Source of the DNA: Oceanobacillus piezotolerans
GTDB taxonomy: Bacteria > Bacillota > Bacilli > Bacillales > Amphibacillaceae
Reading direction: 5' to 3'
Length of the DNA stretch: 64,000 nucleotides
Assembly: GCF_003665065.1 (NCBI RefSeq)
Contig: NZ_RCHR01000009.1
Location: 23,676 to 87,675 of the forward strand
Positions 17,550 to 27,320 of this stretch are shown here, one piece after another. Under the pieces are notes generated by a model. It did not search any database. It saw nothing but the letters and a program-made list of their open reading frames with translations, and had not been told where the DNA came from. Each line of letters opens with the position of its first letter. Positions within the stretch are counted from its first letter, which is position 1. Both the position numbers and the translations under genes were made by a program.

Positions 17550-17659
17550 ATAAATAACGAATTTAAGCGTACGGGGATTGTCCTGTGCGCTTGTTTTATT
17601 TTATATTGGGGATATCTTCATAAAGAATACCAATTTTGATGCTTTGATTTATTATCTAA

Positions 17660-17698
17660 TAAAAAAAGGAGATCATTCTACTACAAGAATGATCTCCT
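17660..17698 (-). terminator. ptsH terminator, AAGGAGAYCATTCT family
   Basis: Stem AGGAGATCATTCT with AGAATGATCTCCT, loop of 6. On the minus strand a run of seven T (17660-17666) follows, so it ends the glcT-ptsG-ptsH transcript. Fourth copy of the repeated terminator arms. Confidence 0.9.
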
Positions 17699-17751
17699 CC
17701 TAAGCGTACTCTCAGTATGCGTCCATAATTTATTGCCCTACAGAATCCGAG

Positions 17752-18018
17752 TTACTCTCCTAGCCCTGTATTTTTCATGGTTTCTGTAATTTTTTCAATT
17801 GCTTCGTTTTCATCGGAACCAGATGCAGTAATTTTAATCACAGCTCCTTGTGTAATTCCAAGTGACATAACCCCCATGATGGACTTCAAGTTAACTGATT
17901 TTCCGTTGTATTCTATATTTACTTCAGATTCAACATCAGATACAGCCTGTACCAAACCTGTTGCTGGACGTGCATGAATTCCAGCTTGATCCGTAATTGT
18001 AAATTGTTTTTCTACCAT
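17752..18018 (-). CDS. ptsH: Phosphocarrier protein HPr
   Basis: The PTS phosphocarrier, 88 aa. His15 in GIHARPAT takes phosphate from enzyme I. Ser46 in SIMGVMS is the regulatory site phosphorylated by HPr kinase, which makes HPr the co-repressor of CcpA. The start is ATG 18018; AAAGAGG sits 9 bases upstream and the ATG at 18039 would add a lysine-rich tail of 7. In Bacillus ptsI follows ptsH; here a terminator follows instead. Confidence 0.96.
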   Translation of the reverse strand: MVEKQFTITDQAGIHARPATGLVQAVSDVESEVNIEYNGKSVNLKSIMGVMSLGITQGAVIKITASGSDENEAIEKITETMKNTGLGE

Positions 18019-18090
18019 TTTTCTAACCTCTTTTTTCATGAATTTTTGTTAAAAATAATTTCCCAGCAGTAAATTATTGCTGGTGATGTT

Positions 18091-20100
18091 TTACATAATT
18101 TTATCGCCAATTTCTACTTGGCCATTCTTTTTCAATGAGATTTCTTGACCATCTGTTAAGTTTGTAAATACTACTGGTGTAACGGTTGATTTAGCATGTT
18201 TCTCAATGTAGTCCAAATCAGCTTTTAATAGGGGCTGCCCAGCTTCTACTATAGCGCCTTCCTCTATTAACATTTCAAACCCTTCACCTTTTAGATTTAC
18301 TGTATCGAGACCAACGTGAATCAAAATTTCTTTTCCGCCTTCTGACATGATACCAATGGCATGTTTAGTCGGGAATATGTTGATAATTTTCCCGTTGACA
18401 GGTGCGACAACTACACCATCAGATGGCTTGATAGCGAAACCATCGCCCATCATTTTACCTGCAAATACTTCATCCGGTACTTCGGTGATGGGAATAATCT
18501 CTCCGTTCATTGGTGCTACGATGTCTTCGTCCTTTTTCACAGAAACTTGTCCTTCTTCTTTTTTCGGCTCTGTTTCATTAGTGCGAGGTTTCTTACCAGA
18601 AATAATATCCTGCATTTGGCTTTTAATGGTGTCTGAACGAGGTCCAAATATCGCTTGGATATTGTCACCCACTTCAAGAACTCCTGCCGCCCCAAGGTTC
18701 TTCAATTCCTCTTTATCTACACTATCAATATCATTGACAGAAACACGAAGTCGAGTAATACATGCATCTAAGTGTGCAATGTTTTCTTGACCACCCATTG
18801 CTTGAAGCACATTATAAGGAAGATCATCACTGTTTGTTGCTTCATGGTTTTCTCCCTCTTTACTTTCTTCGCGACCAGGTGTCATTAAATCAAATTTCTT
18901 AATGAAGAATCGGAACAATACATAATAAATAACTGCAAAGACGAGTCCCACAGGAATTACTAACCACCATGGTTCCTGTCCAGGCAGGATGCCAAATAGT
19001 GCAAAGTCTATTGCTCCACCTGAGAAAGTATATCCGATATTCACACTTAAGAAAGTCATCAACATAAAGGATAAACCATCCAGTACTGCATGCAAGAAGA
19101 ATAACAATGGTGAAACGAACATAAATGAAAACTCAAGTGGTTCCGTAATACCTGTTAAGAATGAAGTTAAGGCTCCAGAGGCAAGTAACCCGGCAACTAG
19201 TTTTTTTCTTTCTGGTCTTGCAGCGTGATACATCGCAAGTGCAGCTGCTGGTAAACCAAACATCATAATCGGAAATTCCCCAGCCATAAAGTTACCAGCT
19301 GTAATTTCGACACCGTCTTTTAATTGGGCAAAGAAAATGGTCATATCCCCACGAACAATTTCGCCAGCCGCTGTTGTATAAGATCCAAATTCATACCAAA
19401 ACGGTGCATGGAAAATATGATGCAGTCCAAACGGAATAAGTAAACGCTTAATAAAGCCAAAGAAAAATACTGCTAAATATGTTCCTTCCTCGATTAACCA
19501 ATATGATGCTGAATTCATCGCATCTTGAATAGGTGGCCAAATAATTAACAATACAAGACCAGCAATAAAGGATACTGCTGCAGTCATAATTGGTACAAAA
19601 CGCTTCCCAGCGAAGAATCCTAAGAATGATGGCATTTCAATAGCATGGTAGCGGTTATAACAAAATGCAGCGATTAAACCAACAATAATCCCGCCAAATA
19701 CACCAGTTTGTAACGTCGGAATCCCTAAAACGTTTGCAAAACCTGGGTCATTTTGGATCATTTCTGAACTAACGCCGATCCATGATCCCATTACCTGATT
19801 TAAAACAAGGTAACCTACAAGTGCTGCAAGAGCTGCTGCACCATCACCAGCTAAACCGATTGCTACCCCAACGGCAAAGATAAGTGCCAAGTTGCTAAAT
19901 ACAATACCCCCAGCATCTTCCATTACCGTCGCAGCTAATTGAATCCAATCAGCATTTAAAAATGGCAGATAATTTAACATGGTTTCCTGCTGGGCGGCAT
20001 TACCTATTCCCAGTAATAGACCAGCTGCTGGCAACAATGCTACCGGCAGCATTAAAGCCTTTCCAATCTTTTGAAGTACACCAAAAGCTTGTTTAAACAT
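18091..20100 (-). CDS. ptsG: PTS glucose permease, EIICBA
   Basis: Imports and phosphorylates glucose. 669 aa from ATG 20100 (GGAAAGGGGAT just upstream; the 20184 start is discarded). Domain order is EIIC (to ~410, with [20 protein letters not shown] and [13 protein letters not shown]), EIIB (phosphocysteine in [10 protein letters not shown], about Cys447) and EIIA (from ~525; phosphohistidine in LIHVGLDTV, about His595, and the partner histidine in TKHAIGI). Its EIIA can probably serve NagP, which lacks one. Expression depends on GlcT through the RAT switch upstream. Confidence 0.95.
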   Translation of the reverse strand: MFKQAFGVLQKIGKALMLPVALLPAAGLLLGIGNAAQQETMLNYLPFLNADWIQLAATVMEDAGGIVFSNLALIFAVGVAIGLAGDGAAALAALVGYLVLNQVMGSWIGVSSEMIQNDPGFANVLGIPTLQTGVFGGIIVGLIAAFCYNRYHAIEMPSFLGFFAGKRFVPIMTAAVSFIAGLVLLIIWPPIQDAMNSASYWLIEEGTYLAVFFFGFIKRLLIPFGLHHIFHAPFWYEFGSYTTAAGEIVRGDMTIFFAQLKDGVEITAGNFMAGEFPIMMFGLPAAALAMYHAARPERKKLVAGLLASGALTSFLTGITEPLEFSFMFVSPLLFFLHAVLDGLSFMLMTFLSVNIGYTFSGGAIDFALFGILPGQEPWWLVIPVGLVFAVIYYVLFRFFIKKFDLMTPGREESKEGENHEATNSDDLPYNVLQAMGGQENIAHLDACITRLRVSVNDIDSVDKEELKNLGAAGVLEVGDNIQAIFGPRSDTIKSQMQDIISGKKPRTNETEPKKEEGQVSVKKDEDIVAPMNGEIIPITEVPDEVFAGKMMGDGFAIKPSDGVVVAPVNGKIINIFPTKHAIGIMSEGGKEILIHVGLDTVNLKGEGFEMLIEEGAIVEAGQPLLKADLDYIEKHAKSTVTPVVFTNLTDGQEISLKKNGQVEIGDKIM

Positions 20101-20222
20101 ATAAATCCCCTTTCCAATTATTAGCAACAAAACATTAGAAAACTTGACATTCGAGAAGCCTTTGGGCGAATGTCTTAGTTGCACTTATGCAGATAAAAAA
20201 AGTATATACATTTTTATCTACC

Positions 20223-20333
20223 AAAAAAGACATGAGCAGAGGACATGAAAAGACATAGTAAGGGTAATTAAACCCAAAATATCTATTTCATGTTATTTTC
20301 TCTACTCATGCCTGATCGAATCAGTAACACGTA
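20223..20333 (-). promoter_or_regulatory. GlcT RNA antiterminator (RAT) and overlapping terminator in the ptsG leader
   Basis: On the minus strand, 20333-20304 reads as the RAT known before Bacillus ptsG (ACGTGTTACTGATTC then GATCAGGCATGAGT). Its 3' end overlaps the 5' arm of a terminator whose 3' arm is CCTCTGCTCATGTC, followed by TTTTTT (20223-20228). Unphosphorylated GlcT would bind RAT and prevent termination when glucose is present. Confidence 0.92.
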
Positions 20334-20343
20334 TGAAAATGTA

Positions 20344-21180
20344 TTATTCAAATTTATTGTTTAGACGCTGCAGATGCATGGTTAAATACACTGCTTCCGC
20401 CTCATATACTTCTTTTTTTAGTGTTTGTTGCATTATTTTAATTAGCTTCCAAGAAAGATTATAACACGTTGGATATTCCATTTTCAACAGATTTCTTATT
20501 TTTACTGGTTCTTCGACATATTCCCCATTTAAGACGCGGTCAATTGTATAACGTAAATGTCTAATTAAACGAATATAATTGATGCTTTCTTGAGAGATTT
20601 TAATCTGGAGTTGATCTTCAATGACCTCGATTAATTTAGATATTAACGTGGAATACTTATTGATATCAGAAATGGATTTATCAGAAATCGCACTGTGAAC
20701 GTGAAGGGCAATAAATCCAATTTCTCCTTCCGGCAATTGAATATCTAGTGACTGGTTAATAAATTCTACCACATCTTCCCCTATTTCATATTCAACAGGG
20801 TAAAGCGCTTTCGTTTCTATTAAAAAAGGATTCTTTATTTCCAGCCCTTTCATTAACCTTGTTACAGCAAAAAGAATATGATCCGTTAAAGCAACATGTA
20901 CTTGTTCATTCAAGATGGCGTTGGATCTATTTCGAATGATGGCAATGGCATCAATGATGGTTTTCAATAACGTTTCATCCATTTGAGGGAGCAACTTTAT
21001 ATAATTCTGACGCTCTTTTTCATTACGAAGGACGAATAACTTTTCTACCAAATCATTGGAGATAGATTCCCCTTTTTTCCGGTTAAACCCTATCCCTTTA
21101 CCTATTAAAATAACTTCTTCTTCAAGACCATCCTCTGCAATCAGTACATTATTATTTAAAACCTTTTTCACACAAAACAT
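20344..21180 (-). CDS. glcT: Transcriptional antiterminator GlcT (BglG/SacY family)
   Basis: A 278-aa RNA-binding antiterminator. The N-terminal CAT domain (residues 1 to ~60: VKKVLNNNVLIAED..EVILIGKGIGFNRKKGE) is followed by two PRD domains (HVALTDHILFAV and IGFIALHVHSA carry the regulatory histidines). The start is ATG 21180 after AAGGAGATAG; the 21243 start is not supported. PtsG phosphorylates PRD1 when glucose is absent, inactivating it. It sits just upstream of its RAT target, in the normal gene order. Confidence 0.95.
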   Translation of the reverse strand: MFCVKKVLNNNVLIAEDGLEEEVILIGKGIGFNRKKGESISNDLVEKLFVLRNEKERQNYIKLLPQMDETLLKTIIDAIAIIRNRSNAILNEQVHVALTDHILFAVTRLMKGLEIKNPFLIETKALYPVEYEIGEDVVEFINQSLDIQLPEGEIGFIALHVHSAISDKSISDINKYSTLISKLIEVIEDQLQIKISQESINYIRLIRHLRYTIDRVLNGEYVEEPVKIRNLLKMEYPTCYNLSWKLIKIMQQTLKKEVYEAEAVYLTMHLQRLNNKFE

Positions 21181-21317
21181 ACTATCTATCTCCTTAATAC
21201 TTAAAGAAGTTGAAGTTCTACTTTTGACAACAAAATATAACAATATTATACCGTTCCGTCAAATAAGCAGGTGCATCTATGGTAGCAAATGGAGATAAGC
21301 CAGGCCAAATTTTCTAA

Positions 21318-21560
21318 TACACCATTATATATTCTCTGATATCTATTATCATAGCATATTTTGATAGGAATGATGGACTTTGTATTTATCATTTGGTCTC
21401 TTATTGGAAGAAAGACCCGATCCCTTGTACCTATTATACCTCTGTGCATGATGTATACGGTATTCCAACTGATATTATAGTGGAAAACATTTATCTGCCG
21501 GACGACCGAGGGTTGCTAGGAATGGATTCTGTGAATGATTATACGATTTCCTTGAATTAA
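21318..21560 (+). pseudogene. Coding-like fragment without a start
   Basis: An open frame of 80 codons between stops, with TAA at 21558, has a protein-like composition (for example VSYWKKDPIPCTYYTSV and TDIIVENIYLPDDRG). It has no good start or ribosome binding site. It may be the C-terminal remnant of a lost gene. I do not recognise the family. Confidence 0.35.
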
Positions 21561-21626
21561 GAAAGGGATCCTTTGACAATAGGGATAGAATTTAACTGAT
21601 ATTCTATGATTGAAAAATAGAAGAGA

Positions 21627-21672
21627 AAAAGTAACCTTCCTACACACGGCAGTGTAAGGATAGGTTACTTTT
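21627..21672. terminator. Terminator after the chemoreceptor gene
   Basis: Arms AAAAGTAACCTTCCTACAC and GTGTAAGGATAGGTTACTTTT pair over most of their length. A T run on the minus strand follows (through 21622). Confidence 0.85.
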
Positions 21673-21731
21673 ATTGTGTATTATATCGATTATTGGTTTT
21701 ATGAAGTGAGTAAGCTATCGTATTAGTTCAC

Positions 21732-23423
21732 TTATAACTTAAACTGCCCTATCAACCCATTCAGTTCCTCTGCTAAACCAGCCAATTCTTCCGCACTTCC
21801 GGCTATTTCTTCCATTGAAATGCTAGACTGCTGTGAGGATGCAGAAGTTTGTTCAATCCCTGCTGCAGATTCTTCAGATATAGCTGCAATCTCTTGAATA
21901 GAACTATTCATCTCCTGACTGCTTGCCGTAAAGTTAGAGAGATTACCAGTGATAAAGTTGATATTATCTGCCATCTTTTTCATAGACTCATTAATCCCAT
22001 TAAACGTTGTACCAGTCAGTTTTATCTGATCCGTTCCTTTTTCAACTTCCTGATATCCACTTTGTAAGGACTCAGTGACGACCTTTACTTCATTTTGAAT
22101 AGAATTAACGATATGTGTAATATCAGTTACAGAAGTAGCTACTTGTTCTGCTAGTTTCCTTACCTCGTCAGCAACAACAGCAAAGCCTCGGCCATGTTCT
22201 CCTGCTCTAGCTGCTTCAATGGCAGCATTTAATGCTAATAGATTGGTTTGTTCTGCTACATCCCGAATGACAAATACCAATTTAGAAATCTCCTGTGAAT
22301 GTACTTCCAAACCTTGTACTTTATTTACTGATTCTTGGACAATAGAATCAATATTTTCCATTTGATTCATGGAAGTATTCATTAATTGTCTACCTTCATT
22401 TGTCATTTCTAATACTCGAACAGATTCTGTTTGCATCTGGTCACCGTTTTCACTTACTTCTTCTATTTGTTGCGTGAAGCCTACCATCATAGACGATAAT
22501 TCCGTTGTACTGCTAGCTTGCGTTGCTGATCCCGTCGCTAATTCATCCATTGTAACGGAGATCTGTTCTGAACCTGTTTTGGCCTCCCTAGCTGATTGAG
22601 ACAATTCTTCACTATATATTGTTACGGTATTGGATACATCATGGATTTTCATCATGAGATTGCGAATGTTTTCCTTCATTTTATTTGTTGAAGTAACAAG
22701 CTGAGCAACTTCATCACGAGAGTTTGTTTGTAGTGGGGGGCTGTTTAATTCTCCGTTAGCTATTGCTTTCATTTGGTTCATAACATTGCGAATAGGTCTT
22801 GTAATAGATTCAGAAGTAAAAATAGCTAAAATAATCCCTAAAACAATGGCAATGATAGCTGCGACCATTCCTGTAAAGTTCATGGATTGTCCACTCTCAA
22901 ATATCTCTTGGGTTAACTTCTGAATAGCTGTTTCCCGTTCATTAGCTAGGTTAGTAAATTCCTCGATTAACTCTTCGTTAAGTGGTTTAACTTGGTCTTC
23001 CAGCAAATCCATTGCTTTTTCTTCATTCCCATTTTCGATCTCTTCTACTACCTGGTTTGCTAATTCACCATATTCCACTCTTTTATCGATTAATTCATTT
23101 ATTTGCTTCGAATTATCTATTTTTAAAATCTCATCTTTTAATGCAATACTTGCCTCTGAAGCCTCGAAATATTCATCCCGATAACTGGCATCTCTTTCTA
23201 CTAAATAACCGCGCAATAGGCTCGTTTTTTCCGACATATCTAAAGCCAGTTCCTCACCGACAATAAGCAACGATTGTTGTTCCTTTAGATCTTTTAAATT
23301 ATTAGTGATTTTATTGGTTGAATAAATATTAATTGCACTTAATAAAACAACAAAAAGGATTACGATTGAAAACCCAAGTAGGATTTTGGTTTTCACACTC
23401 TTGAAGTTGAATAGTTTTCTCAT
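21732..23423 (-). CDS. Methyl-accepting chemotaxis protein
   Basis: A 563-aa membrane chemoreceptor. TM1 is about residues 13-30, the extracellular four-helix-bundle sensor about 31-185, TM2 about 186-205 ([17 protein letters not shown]), then HAMP ([20 protein letters not shown]) and a long coiled signalling domain. The hairpin tip is [19 protein letters not shown] followed by [17 protein letters not shown], which binds CheW and CheA. The ligand is unknown; a 4HB sensor is too variable to guess. Its leader carries a probable c-di-GMP riboswitch, linking receptor level to the motile/sessile signal. Confidence 0.94.
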   Translation of the reverse strand: MRKLFNFKSVKTKILLGFSIVILFVVLLSAINIYSTNKITNNLKDLKEQQSLLIVGEELALDMSEKTSLLRGYLVERDASYRDEYFEASEASIALKDEILKIDNSKQINELIDKRVEYGELANQVVEEIENGNEEKAMDLLEDQVKPLNEELIEEFTNLANERETAIQKLTQEIFESGQSMNFTGMVAAIIAIVLGIILAIFTSESITRPIRNVMNQMKAIANGELNSPPLQTNSRDEVAQLVTSTNKMKENIRNLMMKIHDVSNTVTIYSEELSQSAREAKTGSEQISVTMDELATGSATQASSTTELSSMMVGFTQQIEEVSENGDQMQTESVRVLEMTNEGRQLMNTSMNQMENIDSIVQESVNKVQGLEVHSQEISKLVFVIRDVAEQTNLLALNAAIEAARAGEHGRGFAVVADEVRKLAEQVATSVTDITHIVNSIQNEVKVVTESLQSGYQEVEKGTDQIKLTGTTFNGINESMKKMADNINFITGNLSNFTASSQEMNSSIQEIAAISEESAAGIEQTSASSQQSSISMEEIAGSAEELAGLAEELNGLIGQFKL

Positions 23424-23546
23424 GATTTATCTGCTCCTCTTCTGGATTGTTCCATTTATCGCAGGCTAACTGACTAAAGCTCCCACTGAGTGAAGTTTCA
23501 CTCTATTAATCGAACGATGATATGTACTTTGTCGTGAATCCAACAT

Positions 23547-23675
23547 AAAAAAGCTACTCGATGATAGGGGAAAAGCTCCAAGCAAATATATCTTGGCAAC
23601 CAGGCTATCGTAGTTTATAAAACTTAGACCCTATAGCTTTGTTTCCCGCCATTTCAGGTATTATCCTTTTTTCTT
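23547..23675 (-). ncRNA. Probable c-di-GMP-I (GEMM) riboswitch upstream of the chemoreceptor gene
   Basis: On the minus strand the leader contains CAAAGCTATAGGGTCTAAG, a variable hairpin, then GATAGCCTGGTTGCCAAG. This is the conserved second half of GEMM-I aptamers (usual form GCAAAGCYNNNGGRYCUA...GAUAGCYRGGYUGCC). The first half (GGATAAT, CCTGAAATGG) is more divergent, and the usual GGACGCAAAG reads GGAAACAAAG. Downstream, a CCAAG/CTTGG hairpin and a run of six T (23547-23552) could be the expression platform. Chemoreceptor genes are classic targets of this class. Confidence 0.65.
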
Positions 23676-23699
23676 AGATTATAAATATTTAATGAGTGG

Positions 23700-24121
23700 G
23701 ATGTCTTTATACCTAAGTATTTTTACCTATTAAAGCCACAAGTTACATATTATTCCTTTTGGGGGTTTAATGCAATCATTATGTCTAACGAATTTGTTAC
23801 TGTTTTGTTAGAAATTGACTATTAAAAGTTTAATAGTTCATTCTTAATAACTATATTTAATACGCTCTTTGGGATATTGCACTTTTCAAGTGGGTTTGTT
23901 TATTCAATAATGATGTAGATGCAAGAAAAATAGAAGAAAACTAAAATGAAAAAAAGTAGCAACTGTACTAACTCTCAATCTCTAATCTCAATATTAAAAT
24001 TAAACTAGCTGTTGTAATTCTAAATTATCCATGATAGGATATTATATATAATATATGCGACAGAACTTTCAGTCAATTTAATGTATGCGTATATTAATCT
24101 TCTCATAAGGAGGTGAAAAAT
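23700..24121. other. AT-rich intergenic region with a palindrome before the GntR gene
   Basis: No coding sequence seen. The perfect 16-bp palindrome ATATTATATATAATAT (24039-24054) lies about 70 bases before the GntR-family gene and could be an autoregulatory site or simply part of an AT-rich promoter. Confidence 0.4.
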
Positions 24122-24763
24122 TTGCTCAACGTTATGCCTAAACCATTAAAGTCTCAAGCTGTTGAATCTATTAGAAATGCAATAATACAGGGAGTATTAA
24201 AAAATGATGAAATGATTACGGAGAAACTGGTCAAGGAGAAATTTGGCATCAGCAGAACTCCTTTTCGAGAAGCTATTCAATTACTCGAGGCACAGGGGTG
24301 GGTTTATACTGTTCCTTATACAGGGACCTACGTAAAGCCAATTACAATGACGGATATTGACGAGGTATTTGAAATGCGGTCAATTATAGAATCATCGATT
24401 GTGAGATTCTTACAAGAGAGGAAAATCTCTATCGACGAATTAAAGCTGGTTATGAAAAACATGGAAGACCGGATGGAGGATTTCTCGGATTATGAGTTTA
24501 TGCAAGAAGACCAAGCATTCCACTACAAGTTATATGAACTTACTAATAACAAAAGGCTAATTTCTGTTTATAACCAGGTTTCAGACATGATGTTGAGAAT
24601 TGGTGTTAATGTTTTGTATAAAAAGGAGCGTAGACTAGAAGTCATTAAAGAACATAATGATATTGTTAAAGGCTTAGAAAATGGTACAGGAGACAAGGAA
24701 ATTATTACCCATTTGGAAAAGACAAAGAAAACATTTATAAGTGTTTACGAAAATATGAAATAA
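24122..24763 (+). CDS. GntR-family regulator, FadR/FCD subfamily
   Basis: A 213-aa DNA-binding protein. Winged helix about residues 10-75 (SQAVESIRNAIIQG, ISRTPFREAIQLLEAQGW); FCD effector domain about 80-210, with metal-ligand-type residues in FEMRSIIESS, DQAFHYKL and EHNDIVKGL. TTG 24122 is chosen because AAGGAGG precedes it by 8 bases and the GTG at 24113 overlaps that site. FCD regulators usually sense organic acids, which fits the downstream transporter, dehydrogenase and FAH-family genes. Confidence 0.88.
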   Translation: MLNVMPKPLKSQAVESIRNAIIQGVLKNDEMITEKLVKEKFGISRTPFREAIQLLEAQGWVYTVPYTGTYVKPITMTDIDEVFEMRSIIESSIVRFLQERKISIDELKLVMKNMEDRMEDFSDYEFMQEDQAFHYKLYELTNNKRLISVYNQVSDMMLRIGVNVLYKKERRLEVIKEHNDIVKGLENGTGDKEIITHLEKTKKTFISVYENMK

Positions 24764-24774
24764 AAAATAAAAAA

Positions 24775-24809
24775 AGCTAAAGTAACTGTGACACCAGTTA
24801 CATTTAGCT
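24775..24809. terminator. Hairpin between the GntR gene and the MFS operon
   Basis: Stem AGCTAAAGTAACTG with CAGTTACATTTAGCT (14 bp, one bulge). On the plus strand there is no T run after it; the T-rich side is on the minus strand. It may be a leaky terminator or an operator. Confidence 0.45.
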
Positions 24810-24884
24810 AAAGAAACATACTTAAATATATCATACCATAAATAACTATTTTCATAAATTAAATCCTCTAGTTACAGCTTAAAA

Positions 24885-24898
24885 TGCAAGCGTATTCA
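24885..24898 (+). promoter_or_regulatory. cre site before the acid-catabolism operon
   Basis: TGCAAGCGTATTCA fits TGNAARCGNWWWCA at all positions, 22 bases before the MFS start codon. It predicts repression by CcpA with HPr-Ser-P in the presence of glucose. Confidence 0.75.
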
Positions 24899-24920
24899 AT
24901 GTTAGAGAGGACGAGCTAAA

Positions 24921-26198
24921 ATGAAAAAAACAAATCTAAGATGGCTAGTGGTTATGTTACTATTTTTAGCTACTTCCATTAATTATATGGATCGGGCTGT
25001 ATTAGGTGTATCTGGCCCAAGTATGATGAAAGATTTAAATTTATCTGAAGTTCAATTTGGATTGTTAGGGTCTGCGTTTTTCTGGACCTATGCACTTATG
25101 CAAATTCCTGTAGGTAGAATTGTAGACAAAGTTGGTCCGAAAGTAACCTATGGAGTTGCTGTAGCGTGGTGGTCGATTTGTACAATATTAACAGCAACAG
25201 GTCGTTCAATCGGGTTTCTAGTCGGTATTCGTGCATTAATGGGAATAGGGGAATCACCAGCATTTCCTACAAATACACGGGTTATTCAAGATTGGCTACC
25301 TTCAAAGGAACGTGGAATAGCGAATGGAATTTTCACAATGGGTATTGCAGTGGGAGCGGGGCTCACTACCCCATTAATCGCTTTAATAGTTGAAAACCTT
25401 GGTTGGCAAGCTGCATTTATTATTACGGGTGCAATCGGGTTAATCTGGATACCCATTTGGCTAATATTTTTTAAGGACGATCCTGCAGAAAGTAAAATGG
25501 ATTCTCAAGAATTGGAATATATTAGGTCAAATGAAGAAACTGTAACCGATGCCAATAAAAGCAATGTGAAATGGTATGAACTTTTAAAAGAGAAAAACAT
25601 TTGGTGTTGTATGTACGGACTTTTTGCACAAAACTATCTGCTTTACATGATGTTAACCTGGTTGCCTACTTATTTGGTAGTAGAGCGTAACATGACACTA
25701 TTAAATGCGGGGTTCAATTCTATTTTACCGTGGATATTTGCTTCAATTGGAGCAATTGTTGGTGGTTTGCTTTCTGATAGATTAATTAGAAGAGGATGGA
25801 AAGCAATTGAATCTAGAAAAATTATTATGACCATAGGCATGCTTTTATCCTTGGCTATTATTCCAGGTGCTTTTGTAACAAATATTAATCTTGCTATTAC
25901 TTTTATTTCAATATCTTTAGGTGGAATGATGTTTGCTAATAGTGGAACTTGGGCTATATTAGCCGATATTGCTCCAAAAGGAACGGTAGGGACACTTGCT
26001 GGATTACAGAACTTTGTAGGGAACATAGCTGGTTGGATAGCGCCGATACTTACAGGTTTTCTTGTATCTACGATGGGTAGTTTTGTTTCTGCACTTGTCA
26101 TTTCAGGAGTTATTGGTGGAATTGCAGCTCTTGTTTATTTCTTTATATTGAAAGACCGTAGTACTACAACTTATAAAAACAATACGGGAGTGATTTGA
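24921..26198 (+). CDS. MFS transporter, anion:cation symporter (ACS) family
   Basis: A 425-aa proton-coupled importer with 12 predicted membrane segments. ACS-type marks are INYMDRAVLGVSGPSMMKDL in TM1, GIGESPAFPTNTRVIQDWLP after TM4 and FFKDDPAESK in the central loop, as in galactonate, glucarate and hexuronate transporters. It probably brings in a sugar acid or similar carboxylate. Its stop overlaps the next start (TGATG), so the dehydrogenase is translationally coupled. Confidence 0.88.
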   Translation: MKKTNLRWLVVMLLFLATSINYMDRAVLGVSGPSMMKDLNLSEVQFGLLGSAFFWTYALMQIPVGRIVDKVGPKVTYGVAVAWWSICTILTATGRSIGFLVGIRALMGIGESPAFPTNTRVIQDWLPSKERGIANGIFTMGIAVGAGLTTPLIALIVENLGWQAAFIITGAIGLIWIPIWLIFFKDDPAESKMDSQELEYIRSNEETVTDANKSNVKWYELLKEKNIWCCMYGLFAQNYLLYMMLTWLPTYLVVERNMTLLNAGFNSILPWIFASIGAIVGGLLSDRLIRRGWKAIESRKIIMTIGMLLSLAIIPGAFVTNINLAITFISISLGGMMFANSGTWAILADIAPKGTVGTLAGLQNFVGNIAGWIAPILTGFLVSTMGSFVSALVISGVIGGIAALVYFFILKDRSTTTYKNNTGVI

Positions 26199-27289
26199 TG
26201 ACAGTAAAGAAATATAATCATAAGCAAATCAATAAAATAGTCCAATATATTTTGAAAAGTAACGGTTTATCGGAAGAGGATGTGCGGACGGTTTCCAACT
26301 CACTTATTGCAGCAGACTTAAGAGGAGTAAATAGCCATGGGATTTTAAGATTACCGATTTATGTAAAACGAATAAAGAACGGTAAAATTAAATTCAATCC
26401 AGAGATAAGACACATAAAGGAAACCAATGCTACTCTAGTTTTAGATGGTGATCATGGCCTTGGTCAGGTTGTTTCTCAAAAGGCTGTTAATGAATTAATT
26501 GAAAAGGCATCTAACTCGAATATCGCAGCTGTTACGGTAAGAAATAGTAATCATTATGGCGCAGCAGCTTATTGGTCATCACAACTTGCTAATGAAAATA
26601 TGATTGGACTTTCAGTTAGTAACGTTGAGCCCTTGATGCCACCTCCAGGAGGAGCGGCTGCAAGAGTTGGGAATAATCCTATTTCCTTTACGATTCCTGC
26701 AGGAGAAAAACCACCAATTGTGTTAGATATGGCAACAAGCGTTGTTCCATTAGGGAAAATCCTAAATGCACAAAGTAAAAATGAAAGTATACCAGAAGGC
26801 TGGGCAGTTAATTCAAATGGTAATCCAACGACAGATCCAAATGAAGTTGTAAATGGAGGCTCATTATTTCCAGTTGGAGGACCGAAAGGGTATGGTTTAT
26901 CAATTGTGATTGATGTATTATCTGCCTTACTAAGTAATGGAGCGGTAGGAGAAGAAATACATTCCATGTACCAAGAAATTGATAAGCATAATAATATCAG
27001 TCACTTCTTCCTAGGTATTAAAATTGAAGCATTTATGGAAATTGCGAAATTTAAAACTTTAGTTGATCAATACATTGATTATATCAAGCTCACGCCACTT
27101 GCCCAAAACACTAAAGAGATTTATTTACCTGGAGAAATTGAGCACCTAAATTATCTTTCAAACCAAGAAAGAGGTATAACTGTACCTGATAATCTGATCG
27201 CTGAATTGATTGATCTAGCGAAAGAGTTTGGATTAGAGCAATCATTAATTGAAGAATATACAAAGCCTCAAGATGAATTAGTTAAGTAA
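26198..27289 (+). CDS. Ldh-family NAD(P)-dependent dehydrogenase (malate/ureidoglycolate/sulfolactate type)
   Basis: A 363-aa member of the non-Rossmann malate/L-lactate dehydrogenase family. Marks are DLRGVNSHGILRLPIYV (about 37-53), the catalytic histidine in NSNHYGAAAYW (about 120), PPGGAAARVGNNPISF and the C-terminal NLIAELIDLAKEFG. Such enzymes oxidise 2-hydroxy acids to 2-oxo acids. With the importer and a FAH-family enzyme it suggests hydroxy-acid breakdown. Family members differ widely in substrate, so none is named. ATG 26198 overlaps the MFS stop. Confidence 0.85.
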   Translation: MTVKKYNHKQINKIVQYILKSNGLSEEDVRTVSNSLIAADLRGVNSHGILRLPIYVKRIKNGKIKFNPEIRHIKETNATLVLDGDHGLGQVVSQKAVNELIEKASNSNIAAVTVRNSNHYGAAAYWSSQLANENMIGLSVSNVEPLMPPPGGAAARVGNNPISFTIPAGEKPPIVLDMATSVVPLGKILNAQSKNESIPEGWAVNSNGNPTTDPNEVVNGGSLFPVGGPKGYGLSIVIDVLSALLSNGAVGEEIHSMYQEIDKHNNISHFFLGIKIEAFMEIAKFKTLVDQYIDYIKLTPLAQNTKEIYLPGEIEHLNYLSNQERGITVPDNLIAELIDLAKEFGLEQSLIEEYTKPQDELVK

Positions 27290-27320
27290 TACTAGAAAAT
27301 ATAAGGGAGAGAAATGATAA

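Noticed and set aside
25670..26101. 143-codon minus-strand frame over the MFS gene
   Set aside because: Reverse-frame shadow of the transporter; proline and isoleucine bias typical of antisense frames.
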